A stretch of DNA of 64,000 nt from Methylobacterium sp. 2A (GTDB taxonomy: Bacteria; Pseudomonadota; Alphaproteobacteria; Rhizobiales; Beijerinckiaceae): positions 1-64,000 of the forward strand of contig NZ_VUOK01000014.1 of assembly GCF_009806555.1 (NCBI RefSeq). Direction: 5' to 3'. Position 1 is the first letter of the stretch; each line of letters begins with the position of its first letter. The translations under genes and the position numbers were made by a program. The notes under the pieces are model-generated. The model searched no databases. It was given only the letters and a program-made list of their open reading frames with translations, and had not been told where the DNA came from. Positions 43,941-52,612 of this stretch are shown here, in pieces.

Positions 43941-45184
43941 GCGAGCCCCTGAGCGAGACGGTCACGATCCGGGATCTCGGCGCCCGCGGCGACGGCATCG
44001 CGGAGGATGGGACCCTGGTCCCGTACGCGCTGCCCGGCGAACGCGTCGCGATCCGGCGCGAGGGGCGCCGCGCCGAACTGCTCGGCATCGAACAGGCCTC
44101 CGCCGACCGCGTCGCGCCGTTCTGCCCCTACATCATGCGCTGCGGCGGCTGCCGCACGCAGCACCTCGCCCGACCGGCCGAGCTCGCCTGGAAGCGCGGC
44201 CTCGTCGCGCAGGCCCTGTCGCAGGCCGGGCTCGACGTCGAGCCCGAACCGGCCCTCGACGCCCACGGTGCCGGGCGGCGGCGGCTCACGCTGCATGTCC
44301 GCGCCGTCGAGGGCCGGGCCGAGGCCGGCCTGATGGCGGCGCGCAGCCACAAGCTGGTGCCGATCGACCATTGCCCGATCACCGTGCCGGCGCTGCATCC
44401 GGCGCCCGAGGTGGCGCGCCGCCTCGCCGCCCCCCTCGGGCACGGCCGCAAGCCCCTCGACGTGGCCGTCACCGCCACCGACCAGGGTCTCGACGTCGAC
44501 CTGCGCGGCCACGGCCCGGTGAGCGCGGGCGTCGGCGCCGCCCTGGTGCGGATCGCGGGCGAACTCGGGCTCGCCCGGCTGTCGCTCCACGGCGAGCGCC
44601 TGATGGAGGCCGAGCCGGTCTCGGTGACCCGCGGCGACACGCGCCTGTACCCGCCGCCCGGCGGGTTCCTTCAGGCCACGGCCGCCGGACAGGCGGTCCT
44701 CGCCGAGCTGACCCTCGCAGCCCTCGGATCCCGCCTGCGCCGGGTCGCCGACCTGTTCGCGGGCTGCGGGCCGCTCAGCCTCGCCATGGCCAAGCGCGCC
44801 GCGATCCATGCCGTGGAATCCGATGCGGCGGCGCTGGCCGGTCTCGACCGGGCCGCCCGCGCGGCGACGGGCCTCCGGCAGATCACCACCGAGCGCCGCG
44901 ACCTGTTCCGCCGGCCGCTTCTGCCCCTTGAGCTCGACGCCTTCGACGCGGTGGTGTTCGATCCGCCCCGGGCCGGCGCGGAGGCCCAGGCCCGTCAGCT
45001 CGCCGCGTCCCGGGTGCCGCTGGTGATCGGCATCGCCTGCGACGCCGGCACCTTCGCCCGCGACGCCGCCACCCTCGCGGCCGGTGGCTACCGGCTGGAA
45101 TCGGTCACGCCGGTCGACCAGTTCCGCCACGCGGGGCATGTCGAGATGGTCGGCGTGTTCCGGCGCGCCGCACGGCATCGATGA
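43937..45184 (+). CDS. Class I SAM-dependent RNA methyltransferase, TrmA/RlmD-type
   Basis: A 415-residue RNA uracil-5-methyltransferase. N-terminal TRAM domain (VTIRDLGARGDGIAEDG), 4Fe-4S cluster Cys in CPYIMRCGGC, SAM domain with DLFAGCGPLSLAMA, DPPRAGA, and the catalytic Cys in IACDAGTFARD (the family usually has SCNP here). Start at GTG 43937 coupled to tlyA. It likely modifies 23S rRNA, though the exact position cannot be told. Confidence 0.9.
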   Translation: MSEPLSETVTIRDLGARGDGIAEDGTLVPYALPGERVAIRREGRRAELLGIEQASADRVAPFCPYIMRCGGCRTQHLARPAELAWKRGLVAQALSQAGLDVEPEPALDAHGAGRRRLTLHVRAVEGRAEAGLMAARSHKLVPIDHCPITVPALHPAPEVARRLAAPLGHGRKPLDVAVTATDQGLDVDLRGHGPVSAGVGAALVRIAGELGLARLSLHGERLMEAEPVSVTRGDTRLYPPPGGFLQATAAGQAVLAELTLAALGSRLRRVADLFAGCGPLSLAMAKRAAIHAVESDAAALAGLDRAARAATGLRQITTERRDLFRRPLLPLELDAFDAVVFDPPRAGAEAQARQLAASRVPLVIGIACDAGTFARDAATLAAGGYRLESVTPVDQFRHAGHVEMVGVFRRAARHR

Positions 45185-45237
45185 GACACGCAACCTGCGG
45201 GGGAGTCTCACGTTCTCTCGGCGACTGGAGGTGTTCC

Positions 45238-45510
45238 ATGCCCCGCAGAGTCCCGCGCCCGCTGGCGCTCGCCGCCCTGAGTCTCGCTCTGCCGGGCTCG
45301 CTGGCGGCGCAAACCGTCGCCCCCGACCAGACCGGCACCGGCGGAGGCCCGGCCTCGACGGTCACGGCGCCGTACACCAACCGGTACGGCGTCACCAAGC
45401 CGCCGGGCACCTCCATGGGCGCCGGCGAGGTCCCGTCCCGCCAGGAGCAGCGGCACGAACGGGCATTGACCGACAAGATCGACAACAGCGTCTGCGACGG
45501 CTGCAACTAG
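45238..45510 (+). CDS. Small exported protein
   Basis: A 90-residue protein with GGAGGT before the ATG, a signal peptide (LALAALSLALPGSLAAQ) and a short mature part rich in Gly/Thr/Pro, ending in a CDGC motif. No domain recognised. It follows the methyltransferase gene by about 53 bases. Confidence 0.65.
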   Translation: MPRRVPRPLALAALSLALPGSLAAQTVAPDQTGTGGGPASTVTAPYTNRYGVTKPPGTSMGAGEVPSRQEQRHERALTDKIDNSVCDGCN

Positions 45511-45511
45511 A

Positions 45512-45555
45512 GCGCTCTGCGCCGAAGTGGAATCCGGTTCGGCGCAAGAGAGCGC
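45512..45555. repeat. Interspersed repeat with GAAGTGGAATCCGGTTC core
   Basis: Arms GCGCTCT and GCGCCGAA (45512-45526) pair with TTCGGCGC (45538-45545) and AGAGCGC (45549-45555), with a short bulge. The core resembles a dispersed repeat widespread in Rhizobiales intergenic DNA. It begins one base after the stop of the 90-residue gene. Confidence 0.55.
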
Positions 45556-45771
45556 GTTGCGACAAAGGCAGGCTCGGCCGCAGCGGATCCCGGTTCGGCC
45601 CCGGCGCACGCGATGCCGAGCGATCGGGGCGGCCCGGAAGGGGCTGCGATGTCACGGAAGCGTCAGAAAACACCGCCACACCCGCGGCGCAGCTTGCGCC
45701 GGGAGTCGCTGTGCCGGATGCGGATAAATCCCTGCGCTGTCCCGTGACCGTCCTGCCCCCGAGACCTGTTC

Positions 45772-46776
45772 GTGATCTTCATCCACCAGCCTGCCCTTGG
45801 CGCCGGATCCACGCTGCTTGAACGCCGCGTCATCGATCTCCAGGATCCGATCCCCGAAGATACCGTCTGGCTCGATCTGATCCGCCCGAGCCGCGAGGAA
45901 GAGATGAAGGTCGAGGCCTTCGCGGGCATCGAGGTGCCGACCCGCGAGGAGATGAAGGACATCGAACCCTCCGAGTTGCTCTACGTCGAGGAGGGTGCCC
46001 GCTACATGACCGGGCGGGTGCTCTCGAAGGTGAGCGATTCCGAGGACCCGGGGCTCACGGGCATCACCTTCATCCTGCGCGGCAACCGCCTCGTGACCGT
46101 GCGTCACGAGGAGCCGCAGGCGTTCCGGATGTACACCCAGCGCGCCGGCCGCTCGATGGGCAATGGCGGCGCCTCCGCCCCCTCCGGCGAGACCATCCTG
46201 GCGGGCCTGATCGAGGCGGTGATCGACCGGGCCGCGGACGTACTCCAGCTCCAGGGCGAGCGGATCGACCGCCTCTCCGGTAAGATCTTCGAGGTGCAGG
46301 ACGACCCCTCAGCCCGCAACACCGCCCTGCAGGACACCCTGCGGGCGCTGGGCCGGCATGGCGACCTCATCTCGAAGCAGCGCGAGAGCCTCGTCTCGAT
46401 GGAGCGAATCCTGCTTTCCCTGTCGGCGACATACCGGACCAACAAGGCTCCGCGCGACCTGCGGGAGGATGTCCGCTCGACCCTGCGGGATCTTCAGTCA
46501 CTGGAAGAGCACGCGACCTTCCTGAGCACCAAAATCCAGTTCCTGCTCGACGCGACCCTCGGCCTCGTCAACCTCGAGCAGAACAACATCATCAAGCTGT
46601 TCTCGGTCATGGCCGTCGTGTTCATGCCGCCGACGCTGATCGCCTCGATCTACGGCATGAATTTCAAGTCTATTCCGGAACTCGATCTTCCGTACGGCTA
46701 TCCCATGGCCCTGGTCATGATGGTGGTTGCTGCCGTATTTCCGTACTTTTTCTTCCGATGGAAGAAGTGGCTATAA
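45772..46776 (+). CDS. corA: Magnesium/cobalt transporter CorA family
   Basis: A 334-residue inner-membrane channel for Mg2+ (and Co2+/Ni2+). A large cytosolic N-terminal domain (1-270, with a long helix around 160-270) is followed by two membrane helices; the selectivity signature YGMNF lies in the loop ([14 protein letters not shown]). The C-terminus ends in basic residues (RWKKWL). Start at GTG 45772. A chemoreceptor gene follows after 94 bases. Confidence 0.92.
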   Translation: MIFIHQPALGAGSTLLERRVIDLQDPIPEDTVWLDLIRPSREEEMKVEAFAGIEVPTREEMKDIEPSELLYVEEGARYMTGRVLSKVSDSEDPGLTGITFILRGNRLVTVRHEEPQAFRMYTQRAGRSMGNGGASAPSGETILAGLIEAVIDRAADVLQLQGERIDRLSGKIFEVQDDPSARNTALQDTLRALGRHGDLISKQRESLVSMERILLSLSATYRTNKAPRDLREDVRSTLRDLQSLEEHATFLSTKIQFLLDATLGLVNLEQNNIIKLFSVMAVVFMPPTLIASIYGMNFKSIPELDLPYGYPMALVMMVVAAVFPYFFFRWKKWL

Positions 46777-46870
46777 ACATAATTCCGGTATCGGGCGGAA
46801 AATAATTAAGATTCCTATCGCAGAATACGCTGTCGGAAGGCGCGGCACGACCGCGAAGACGGAAGCGTCC

Positions 46871-48556
46871 ATGCGTATCTCCCTCAAGACGATTCTCTCC
46901 GGCGCGATCGGCCTGCTGGCGCTCGCCGCCGTCGGCCAGGGCGTCGCCAGCGTCGTCGTCCTGTCCGAGATCGAGCAGAACGCGACCGCGGTCTCGCAGC
47001 AGGCCCTGCCGACGCAGAACCAGGCCGAGGCGATCGGGACGGCCGTCCGGGAGGCGCGGCTGAACCTCTACAGGCTCGCGGTGGCGTCCCCCGACGCGGC
47101 CGCCCTGGACAAGAACCAGGCGGCGCTCACCGACACGCTCGGGGCCCTCTCCGGCCTGCGCCAGGCCTTTCAGGACCGCCTGACCGCCCCCCGGGACCGG
47201 GCGATCTACGAGCGCTTCACCACGGCCTGGAACGCCTATCAGAACGTCCAGCTGCAGGTGGTCGAGCTGATGATCGCGGGTGACCAGCCCGGAGCCCTCG
47301 CGCTGGTGCTGGACCCCGCCACGGGCGCGCAGAACGACGCCGCCGTCGCGAGCCTCACGGAGGCGATCGCCTCGGCCCGTGCGCAGACGGAGGCCAACGT
47401 CGCCGAGACCGTGCGGGAAGCCGCCCGCGCCAAGCTCGTCGCGCTCGCCGCCACCGTGGTCGGCCTCGCGGTCGCCGCCGCCGCGATGCTGTTCGCCGTC
47501 TTCGGGATCGCCCGGCCGATCGCGCGCATGACCGGCACGATGGGCCGGCTCGCCGAAGGCGACGAGACTGTGGCGGTTCCCCATACGGGCCGGCGCGACG
47601 AGATCGGCGCGATGGCGGCCGCCGTGCAGGTGTTCAAGGACAACCTCATCCGCAGCCGGGCGCTGGAGCGGGACACCGCCCTCGCGCGCCAGGATGCCGA
47701 GACCCAGCGCCGCCACGCCGTCCACGCCATGGCCGAATCCTTCGAAGCCGCGGTGGGCGGCGTGCTGGCGCGGGTCTCGGACGCGGCAAGCGGCCTGCGC
47801 GCCGACGCCGAGGCGATGTCGCGCACGGCCACCCATACGGCCGAGCGCTCGGCGACGGTGGCCGGTGCCGCCCAGGAAGCGGCGCAGCATGTCGGCACCG
47901 TGGCGGCGGCCGCGGAGGAGCTCGGCGCCTCGGTCCAGGAGATCAGCCGCCAGGTGGATGGCTCGGCCGATCTCGCCCGGGGCGCGGTGGTCCAGGCCGG
48001 GGAGACGGCCAACCTCGTGCATGAGCTGAGCTCCGCGGCGGGCCGGATCGGCGACGTGGTCCGGCTCATCACCGACATCGCCGGCCAGACCAACCTGCTG
48101 GCGCTCAACGCCACCATCGAAGCGGCCCGGGCCGGCGCGGCCGGGAAGGGGTTTGCCGTGGTGGCCGCTGAGGTGAAGCAGCTCGCCGATCAGACCGCCA
48201 GGGCAACCGGTGAGATCGCCGGACAGGTCGGCCGCATCCAGGGGGCGACCGGGCAGACCGTGGGGGCGATCGACGGCATCGCGGCGCGCATCCGCGAGAT
48301 CGACGGCGTGGCGACCTCGATCGCGGCCGCGGTGGAGCAGCAGGGCGCGGCGACCCGGGAGATCGCCCGCAACGTCGCGGAGGCCGCCGCCGGGACCGGC
48401 GCGGTCACGGGCACGATCGACGCGGTGGCGCAGGCCGCCGACGAGACCGGCACGGCCGCCACCCGCATGCTCGCTTCGGCCGCGAGCCTGTCGGAGCAAT
48501 CCGCCGAGCTGCGCCGGGAGATCGACACGTTCCTGGCGACCGTACGGGCCGCCTGA
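46871..48556 (+). CDS. Methyl-accepting chemotaxis protein
   Basis: A 561-residue receptor. Membrane segments lie at about 7-28 and 195-217; between them is a helical periplasmic sensor (four-helix bundle type). A HAMP domain follows ([19 protein letters not shown]), then the cytosolic signalling hairpin with the conserved tip [20 protein letters not shown]. It would sense a small ligand and control CheA. Its ligand is unknown; no che genes are adjacent. Confidence 0.92.
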   Translation: MRISLKTILSGAIGLLALAAVGQGVASVVVLSEIEQNATAVSQQALPTQNQAEAIGTAVREARLNLYRLAVASPDAAALDKNQAALTDTLGALSGLRQAFQDRLTAPRDRAIYERFTTAWNAYQNVQLQVVELMIAGDQPGALALVLDPATGAQNDAAVASLTEAIASARAQTEANVAETVREAARAKLVALAATVVGLAVAAAAMLFAVFGIARPIARMTGTMGRLAEGDETVAVPHTGRRDEIGAMAAAVQVFKDNLIRSRALERDTALARQDAETQRRHAVHAMAESFEAAVGGVLARVSDAASGLRADAEAMSRTATHTAERSATVAGAAQEAAQHVGTVAAAAEELGASVQEISRQVDGSADLARGAVVQAGETANLVHELSSAAGRIGDVVRLITDIAGQTNLLALNATIEAARAGAAGKGFAVVAAEVKQLADQTARATGEIAGQVGRIQGATGQTVGAIDGIAARIREIDGVATSIAAAVEQQGAATREIARNVAEAAAGTGAVTGTIDAVAQAADETGTAATRMLASAASLSEQSAELRREIDTFLATVRAA

Positions 48557-48559
48557 CGC

Positions 48560-48880
48560 TCAAGCCGGGCTCGACAGCTTCATCAGCACGAGCCCGGAGC
48601 CGATCAGGCCGGCCGCGAGGATCCGTGTGGCGCCCGCCGCCTCGCCGAGCACCGTGATGCCGACCAGGAAGGCGCCGACCGCGCCGATGCCGGTCCAGAT
48701 CGTGTAGGCGGTGCCTAAGGGAAGCGTGCGCATGGCGAGCGCCAGGAAGCCGACGCTGCCGGCCATCGCGGCGGCCATGATCGCGGTCGGCCAGAGGCGC
48801 GTGAAGCCGTCCGACTGCTTCATCGCGAAGGCCCAGACGACCTCCAGCACGCCCGCGGTCACGAGATAGATCCAGGCCAT
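48560..48880 (-). CDS. gdx: SMR-family guanidinium exporter Gdx (SugE-like)
   Basis: A 106-residue four-helix small multidrug resistance protein. The essential Glu13 is in VLEVVWAF, and the SugE/Gdx-specific block LGTAYTIWTGIGAVGAFLVG is present (not the EmrE type). It exports guanidinium in exchange for protons. A candidate guanidine-responsive leader lies directly upstream (48883-48952). The stop is three bases from the convergent chemoreceptor gene end. Confidence 0.9.
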   Translation of the reverse strand: MAWIYLVTAGVLEVVWAFAMKQSDGFTRLWPTAIMAAAMAGSVGFLALAMRTLPLGTAYTIWTGIGAVGAFLVGITVLGEAAGATRILAAGLIGSGLVLMKLSSPA

Positions 48881-48882
48881 GG

Positions 48883-48952
48883 CGGCCCTCCTGACAGGGC
48901 CGGGCCGTCCCGGACTTGTGCCCCGCGCGCGGGGGGAGGACGTGGCCTCGCG
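48883..48952 (-). promoter_or_regulatory. Candidate guanidine-II-like leader of gdx
   Basis: On the coding strand, CCGGGACGGCCCGG (48900-48913) is a hairpin with an ACGG loop closed by G-C, the guanidine-II (mini-ykkC) hairpin type. It sits 11 bases before AGGAGG. A competing stem GGCCCT/AGGGCC (48884-48901) would hide that ribosome-binding site and uses the last two G of the first hairpin. The expected first ACGR hairpin is not canonical; only GAGGCCACGTCCTC lies about 25 bases upstream. Confidence 0.4.
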
Positions 48953-49067
48953 GAGGGTCAGCTAAGAGGCACGCCCGGCAGCGGCAAGGGCGATGCCGGC
49001 GCGCCGCCCCCTCGCCGCAACGGCAGCGAGGGACATCGCGCCTTTGCCGGAACCGGACGCGCTGCGC

Positions 49068-50756
49068 TTACGCCACCGCGGCGAGGTGCTTCACCTCGGC
49101 CTTCGCCACCACCTTGCCCACCGGCGCCGCCTTGCCGCAGCCCTCGGCTTCCGGAGCAAGGACCGGCGGCTGCACCCAGCGGCCCGCGTCGAGCTCCGTG
49201 ATCCGCCCGTTGATCTCGCGGATGACGTAGCGCGAGAACGGGTAGACGTGCAGGTAGATCACCATGTTGGTGACCACCGCTTCCAGGGCGGCCGGGTTGT
49301 GGCGGGCGGTCTCCAGGAACACGCTCCAGAAGTGCCTGGCGAGTTCCGGCCGGCGCACCGTCATCCGCCAGCACACGCGGGCGAGCGACCACAGATCGTG
49401 GGCGATGTGGCGCCAGTTGAGTTTTTGCGCCGCGAATTTCGGCCGCTTCACCCGCCGCGCCACGACACGCACCCGGTCGAAGAAATTCACCGGGTCGTAG
49501 ACCTCCTGCAGGACGTCCCGGTAATCGGCCAGCACGTCGCGCTGCGGGCGCAGGGTCACGAAATTGAGCCCTTGCGTGCACTGATCGCCCTGGTCGGCGG
49601 TGGTCGCCGCGTAATTCTCGTAGAGCCGGCCCTCCTTGCGCAGGCGGCGCGAGAGCTGCGTGTTCGGCAGCGCGAAGAGCAGGCCCACCATGGCGATCGG
49701 GATGCCGGTCTGGCTGATGCAGAGCGACATCGCCTTGGAGATGCTGTCCCTCTCGGTGTCGAAGCCGACGATGAAGCCGGCGGTCACGAACATCCCGTTC
49801 TCGTACAGCTTGTGCACGCTGTCGGCGATCGAGCGCTTGGTGTTCTGCTTCTTCTGCGTCTGGATCAGTGTCGCCTCGTCGGGCGTCTCGATCCCGGTGA
49901 ACAGGGCGAAGAAGTTCGCGTCCCGCATCATCCCGAGCAGTTCCTCGTCATCCGCGAGGTTCAGCGAGGCCTCGGTGGAGAACTTGAACGGGTAGCCGTG
50001 ATCCTCCTGCCACTTGATGAGGTGCGGCAGGAACAGCTTGATCGCCTTCTTGTTGCCGATCAGGTTGTCGTCCACGAAATCGACATGGCCGCGATAGCCG
50101 AGGCCGTAGAGCCGGTCGAGCTCGGCCAGCATCTGCGGCGTGGTCTTGGTGCGCGGGGCGCGGCCGTAGAGCTCGATGATGTCGCAGAACTCGCAGGTGA
50201 ACGGGCAGCCGCGCGAGAACTGGACGCCGATATAGAGGTAGTGGCTGAAGGTCAGCAGGTCGAAGCGCGGGATCGGGCTCTTGGTGACGTCGGCCTTGAA
50301 TTTTTCCGCCGTGAATCGGCCGCGGCGCTCGCCCGCCTCCCAGGCGGCCACGAAGGTGTCGAGGATGCCCTCGGCCTCACCGAGCACGAGGAAGTCCGCC
50401 TTGTCGTAGACCTCCGGCGTCGAGGTCGGTGCGGGGCCGCCGACGCAGACCGGGGTGCCGAGCGCCACGCACTTGTCGATGACGACGAGGCAGTCCGGCT
50501 CCTGGGGCAGCATGCCGCCGGTCATCACGAGGTCGGCCGCCTGGATCTGCGCGTCCGTCAGCTCTTCGCAATTGCGGTTGACCAGCGTCACCTGCCAGGC
50601 CGGCGGCAGCATCGCGGCGAGCGTGATCAGGCCGAGCGGCGGCGCCGGGGCGCGGGCGCCCTGGATCTCCATGGCCTCTTTGAAGTTCCACATGGAGTTT
50701 TCGTAGAACTTCGGGAACACCATCAGCACGCGCGGGGCCGTGTTCGCTTCCGACAT
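49068..50756 (-). CDS. B12-binding domain radical SAM protein
   Basis: A 562-residue protein: an N-terminal B12-binding-like domain (about 8-130, with LGEAEG at its end), a radical SAM domain with the 4Fe-4S motif C184-X3-C188-X2-C191 (SRGCPFTCEFC), and a C-terminal DUF4070-type part. It resembles HpnP-type methylases of hopanoid synthesis in layout, but its sequence blocks differ, and no hopanoid genes are adjacent. Such enzymes methylate or rearrange unactivated carbons. Substrate unknown. Followed by a 226-base gap from the convergent gdx region. Confidence 0.85.
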   Translation of the reverse strand: MSEANTAPRVLMVFPKFYENSMWNFKEAMEIQGARAPAPPLGLITLAAMLPPAWQVTLVNRNCEELTDAQIQAADLVMTGGMLPQEPDCLVVIDKCVALGTPVCVGGPAPTSTPEVYDKADFLVLGEAEGILDTFVAAWEAGERRGRFTAEKFKADVTKSPIPRFDLLTFSHYLYIGVQFSRGCPFTCEFCDIIELYGRAPRTKTTPQMLAELDRLYGLGYRGHVDFVDDNLIGNKKAIKLFLPHLIKWQEDHGYPFKFSTEASLNLADDEELLGMMRDANFFALFTGIETPDEATLIQTQKKQNTKRSIADSVHKLYENGMFVTAGFIVGFDTERDSISKAMSLCISQTGIPIAMVGLLFALPNTQLSRRLRKEGRLYENYAATTADQGDQCTQGLNFVTLRPQRDVLADYRDVLQEVYDPVNFFDRVRVVARRVKRPKFAAQKLNWRHIAHDLWSLARVCWRMTVRRPELARHFWSVFLETARHNPAALEAVVTNMVIYLHVYPFSRYVIREINGRITELDAGRWVQPPVLAPEAEGCGKAAPVGKVVAKAEVKHLAAVA

Positions 50757-50998
50757 GCCAGTTTCCCTCGTTCACACGTGCGGCCCGGCTCCGAGGGAGG
50801 TCGGAGCCGGCATCGCAGCAAGCCTCACTTGCGGGCGAATTGAGGCCGTTTTTCGCTGCCGCAACAATCCCGACCGCCGAGGTCGACAGGACGCCCATCC
50901 GGACGCCGCGAATCAACCCCCTCCGGATGCCGCAGCAGCCAATCCCGGCCCCTTACCCGGGGGTTGCGCCATTTCGGCGACAGCCGCCTCGCGGCTAG

Positions 50999-51841
50999 TC
51001 ACGGCCCGACCCGGAAACGCTCCGGCTGCGTGCCGTCCGCGTCGGTGAAGCCGTAGATCCGGGCGAGGTCGCCCGCATGCAGCACCGTGCCCGCCCGGTC
51101 CGCAACATCCGGGTCGGCGGCCAAGGCGGCGAGCGCCCGGCCCGCATAGAGCGGGCCTTCGGTGGCATGCGCGTCCTGCCCGAGGTCGCGCGCCCGCTCG
51201 GTGGCGACGAAGCCCGGCGAGAGGCCGAGCGCCGTGACGCCGTGCGGGGCGAGCTCCCGGGCGAAGGCGAGCGCCAGCCGGTTGGTGGCGGCCTTAGCCG
51301 AGTCATAAAAGATGTCGCCGAGGTAATCCTCGGTCCCGAAGGAGACCAGCGCGATCAGGCCGGTGCGCGCCGCCACCATGGCGGGGGCGACGGCGCGGGC
51401 AAGAAGCAGAGCTGGCAAAGGGCCCGCTTCGAGGAAGCCGAGATAGGGCTCGGCGGAGCGGCGCCAGAACGGCGTGCCCCAGCCGGCGCCGTCCGGGTAG
51501 CGCTCGCCGTCATAGCCCTCATTGCCGCCCCAGACGCTGCAGGCCGCCACGTCGATCCGCCCGAAGCGGCGGAGCACCCAGTGCATCATCGCGTCGGTGG
51601 CGCGCTCGGAGCGGTGATCGCAGAGATAATGGTGGCCGCACCCGCCGGCCTCATCGACCATGCGGGCGGTGTCCTCGATCGATTCCGAGCGCATCTCGGT
51701 GCGGGCGCCGGTCTCGCTGGACCGGGCGGTGACGATCACGGTGGCGCCCGCCTCGCCGAGCGCCCGGGCGAGCCCCCGGCCGACGCCCCGCGAGGCGCCG
51801 GCGACGAGACAGATCTTGTGCGACAGATCGGGCGTGCTCAC
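50999..51841 (-). CDS. Short-chain dehydrogenase/reductase
   Basis: A 280-residue SDR. The nucleotide loop is AGASRGVGRGLA near 14-25; the catalytic set is Ser167, Tyr179 and Lys183 (FYDSAKAATNRLA). A GTG at 51841 overlaps the stop of the crotonase gene (GTGA). An insertion around 105-140 (Gly/Tyr-rich, GGNEGYDGERYPDGAGWG) is unusual for classical SDRs. It is the last gene of a three-gene acyl-CoA operon, perhaps reducing a keto or hydroxyacyl intermediate. Confidence 0.88.
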   Translation of the reverse strand: MSTPDLSHKICLVAGASRGVGRGLARALGEAGATVIVTARSSETGARTEMRSESIEDTARMVDEAGGCGHHYLCDHRSERATDAMMHWVLRRFGRIDVAACSVWGGNEGYDGERYPDGAGWGTPFWRRSAEPYLGFLEAGPLPALLLARAVAPAMVAARTGLIALVSFGTEDYLGDIFYDSAKAATNRLALAFARELAPHGVTALGLSPGFVATERARDLGQDAHATEGPLYAGRALAALAADPDVADRAGTVLHAGDLARIYGFTDADGTQPERFRVGP

Positions 51842-52602
51842 GCCGAGGCGGGCTTGGCGCGGTTGAGGAAGGCGGCGAGCCGCTCCTGGGATTCGTGCGA
51901 GCGGAGCTGCGCGTCGAAGGCCTTGGCCTCGGCCTCCAGGGCCGCCTCGACCTGGGCCTGATCGCCCCGGATCAGCGCCCGCGAGGCCGCGAGCGCCCCG
52001 CCCGGCAGGGCGGCCAGCTTGGTCGCCTGGGCGATCGCCTGCTCCACCAGCATGTCGGCCGGCAGCACCGCATTGACGAGCCCGAGCGCCTGCGCCTCGT
52101 CGGCCTCCAACGGCCGGGACAGGAGCAGCAATTCGGTCGCCCGGAGCCGCCCGACCCGCAGGGGCAGCAGGTAGCTCGACGCCGCCTCCGGCACGAGGCC
52201 GAGCTCGACGAACGGCATGCGCAGCCGCGCCGCCGGGCTGGCATAGACGAGGTCGCAATGCAGGCAGAGCGTCGCGCCGATCCCCACCGCGATCCCGTCC
52301 ACCGCCGCCACCATCGGGGTGCGCGTGCGGGCGAGCTGGCGGATGAAGGCCAAAGCCGGCGAGTTACTGAACCCGTCCCCGGCATGGCCCATGAAGTCGG
52401 CGAGGTCGTTGCCGGCGCTGAACATGCCGGGCTGCCCGGCGAAGACGACGGCGCCGACCGCGTCCGAGGTGTCGGCCTCGGCCAGCGCCTCGCGCATGGC
52501 GTCGTACATGGCTCCGGTGAGCGCGTTCTTCTTCTCCGGGCGGTTCAGGGTGATCAGGCGGACGCCGCCCGGAAGGTCGGTGATCGCGACGGTCTCGGCC
52601 AT
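51838..52602 (-). CDS. Enoyl-CoA hydratase/isomerase family protein
   Basis: A 254-residue crotonase. The oxyanion region is SAGNDLADF, and the block GIAVGIGATLCLHCD is typical of the ECI2/PaaG-like branch. One catalytic Glu is visible in PFVELGLVPEAASS; the other position (GGGCEL in hydratases) is IGATL here, pointing to an isomerase or another reaction. It lies ten bases after the acyl-CoA dehydrogenase gene and is coupled to the SDR gene. Confidence 0.85.
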   Translation of the reverse strand: MAETVAITDLPGGVRLITLNRPEKKNALTGAMYDAMREALAEADTSDAVGAVVFAGQPGMFSAGNDLADFMGHAGDGFSNSPALAFIRQLARTRTPMVAAVDGIAVGIGATLCLHCDLVYASPAARLRMPFVELGLVPEAASSYLLPLRVGRLRATELLLLSRPLEADEAQALGLVNAVLPADMLVEQAIAQATKLAALPGGALAASRALIRGDQAQVEAALEAEAKAFDAQLRSHESQERLAAFLNRAKPASA

Positions 52603-52612
52603 GGTCCGCTCC

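Noticed and set aside
48915-48960. A complete two-hairpin guanidine-II riboswitch
   Set aside because: The upstream hairpin would need an ACGR loop; GAGGCCACGTCCTC has ACGT in a six-base loop. I therefore list the leader only as a candidate.
49068-50756. Assignment as hopanoid methylase HpnP
   Set aside because: Only the overall domain order and radical SAM core agree; sequence blocks recalled for HpnP differ and no hopanoid genes are adjacent.
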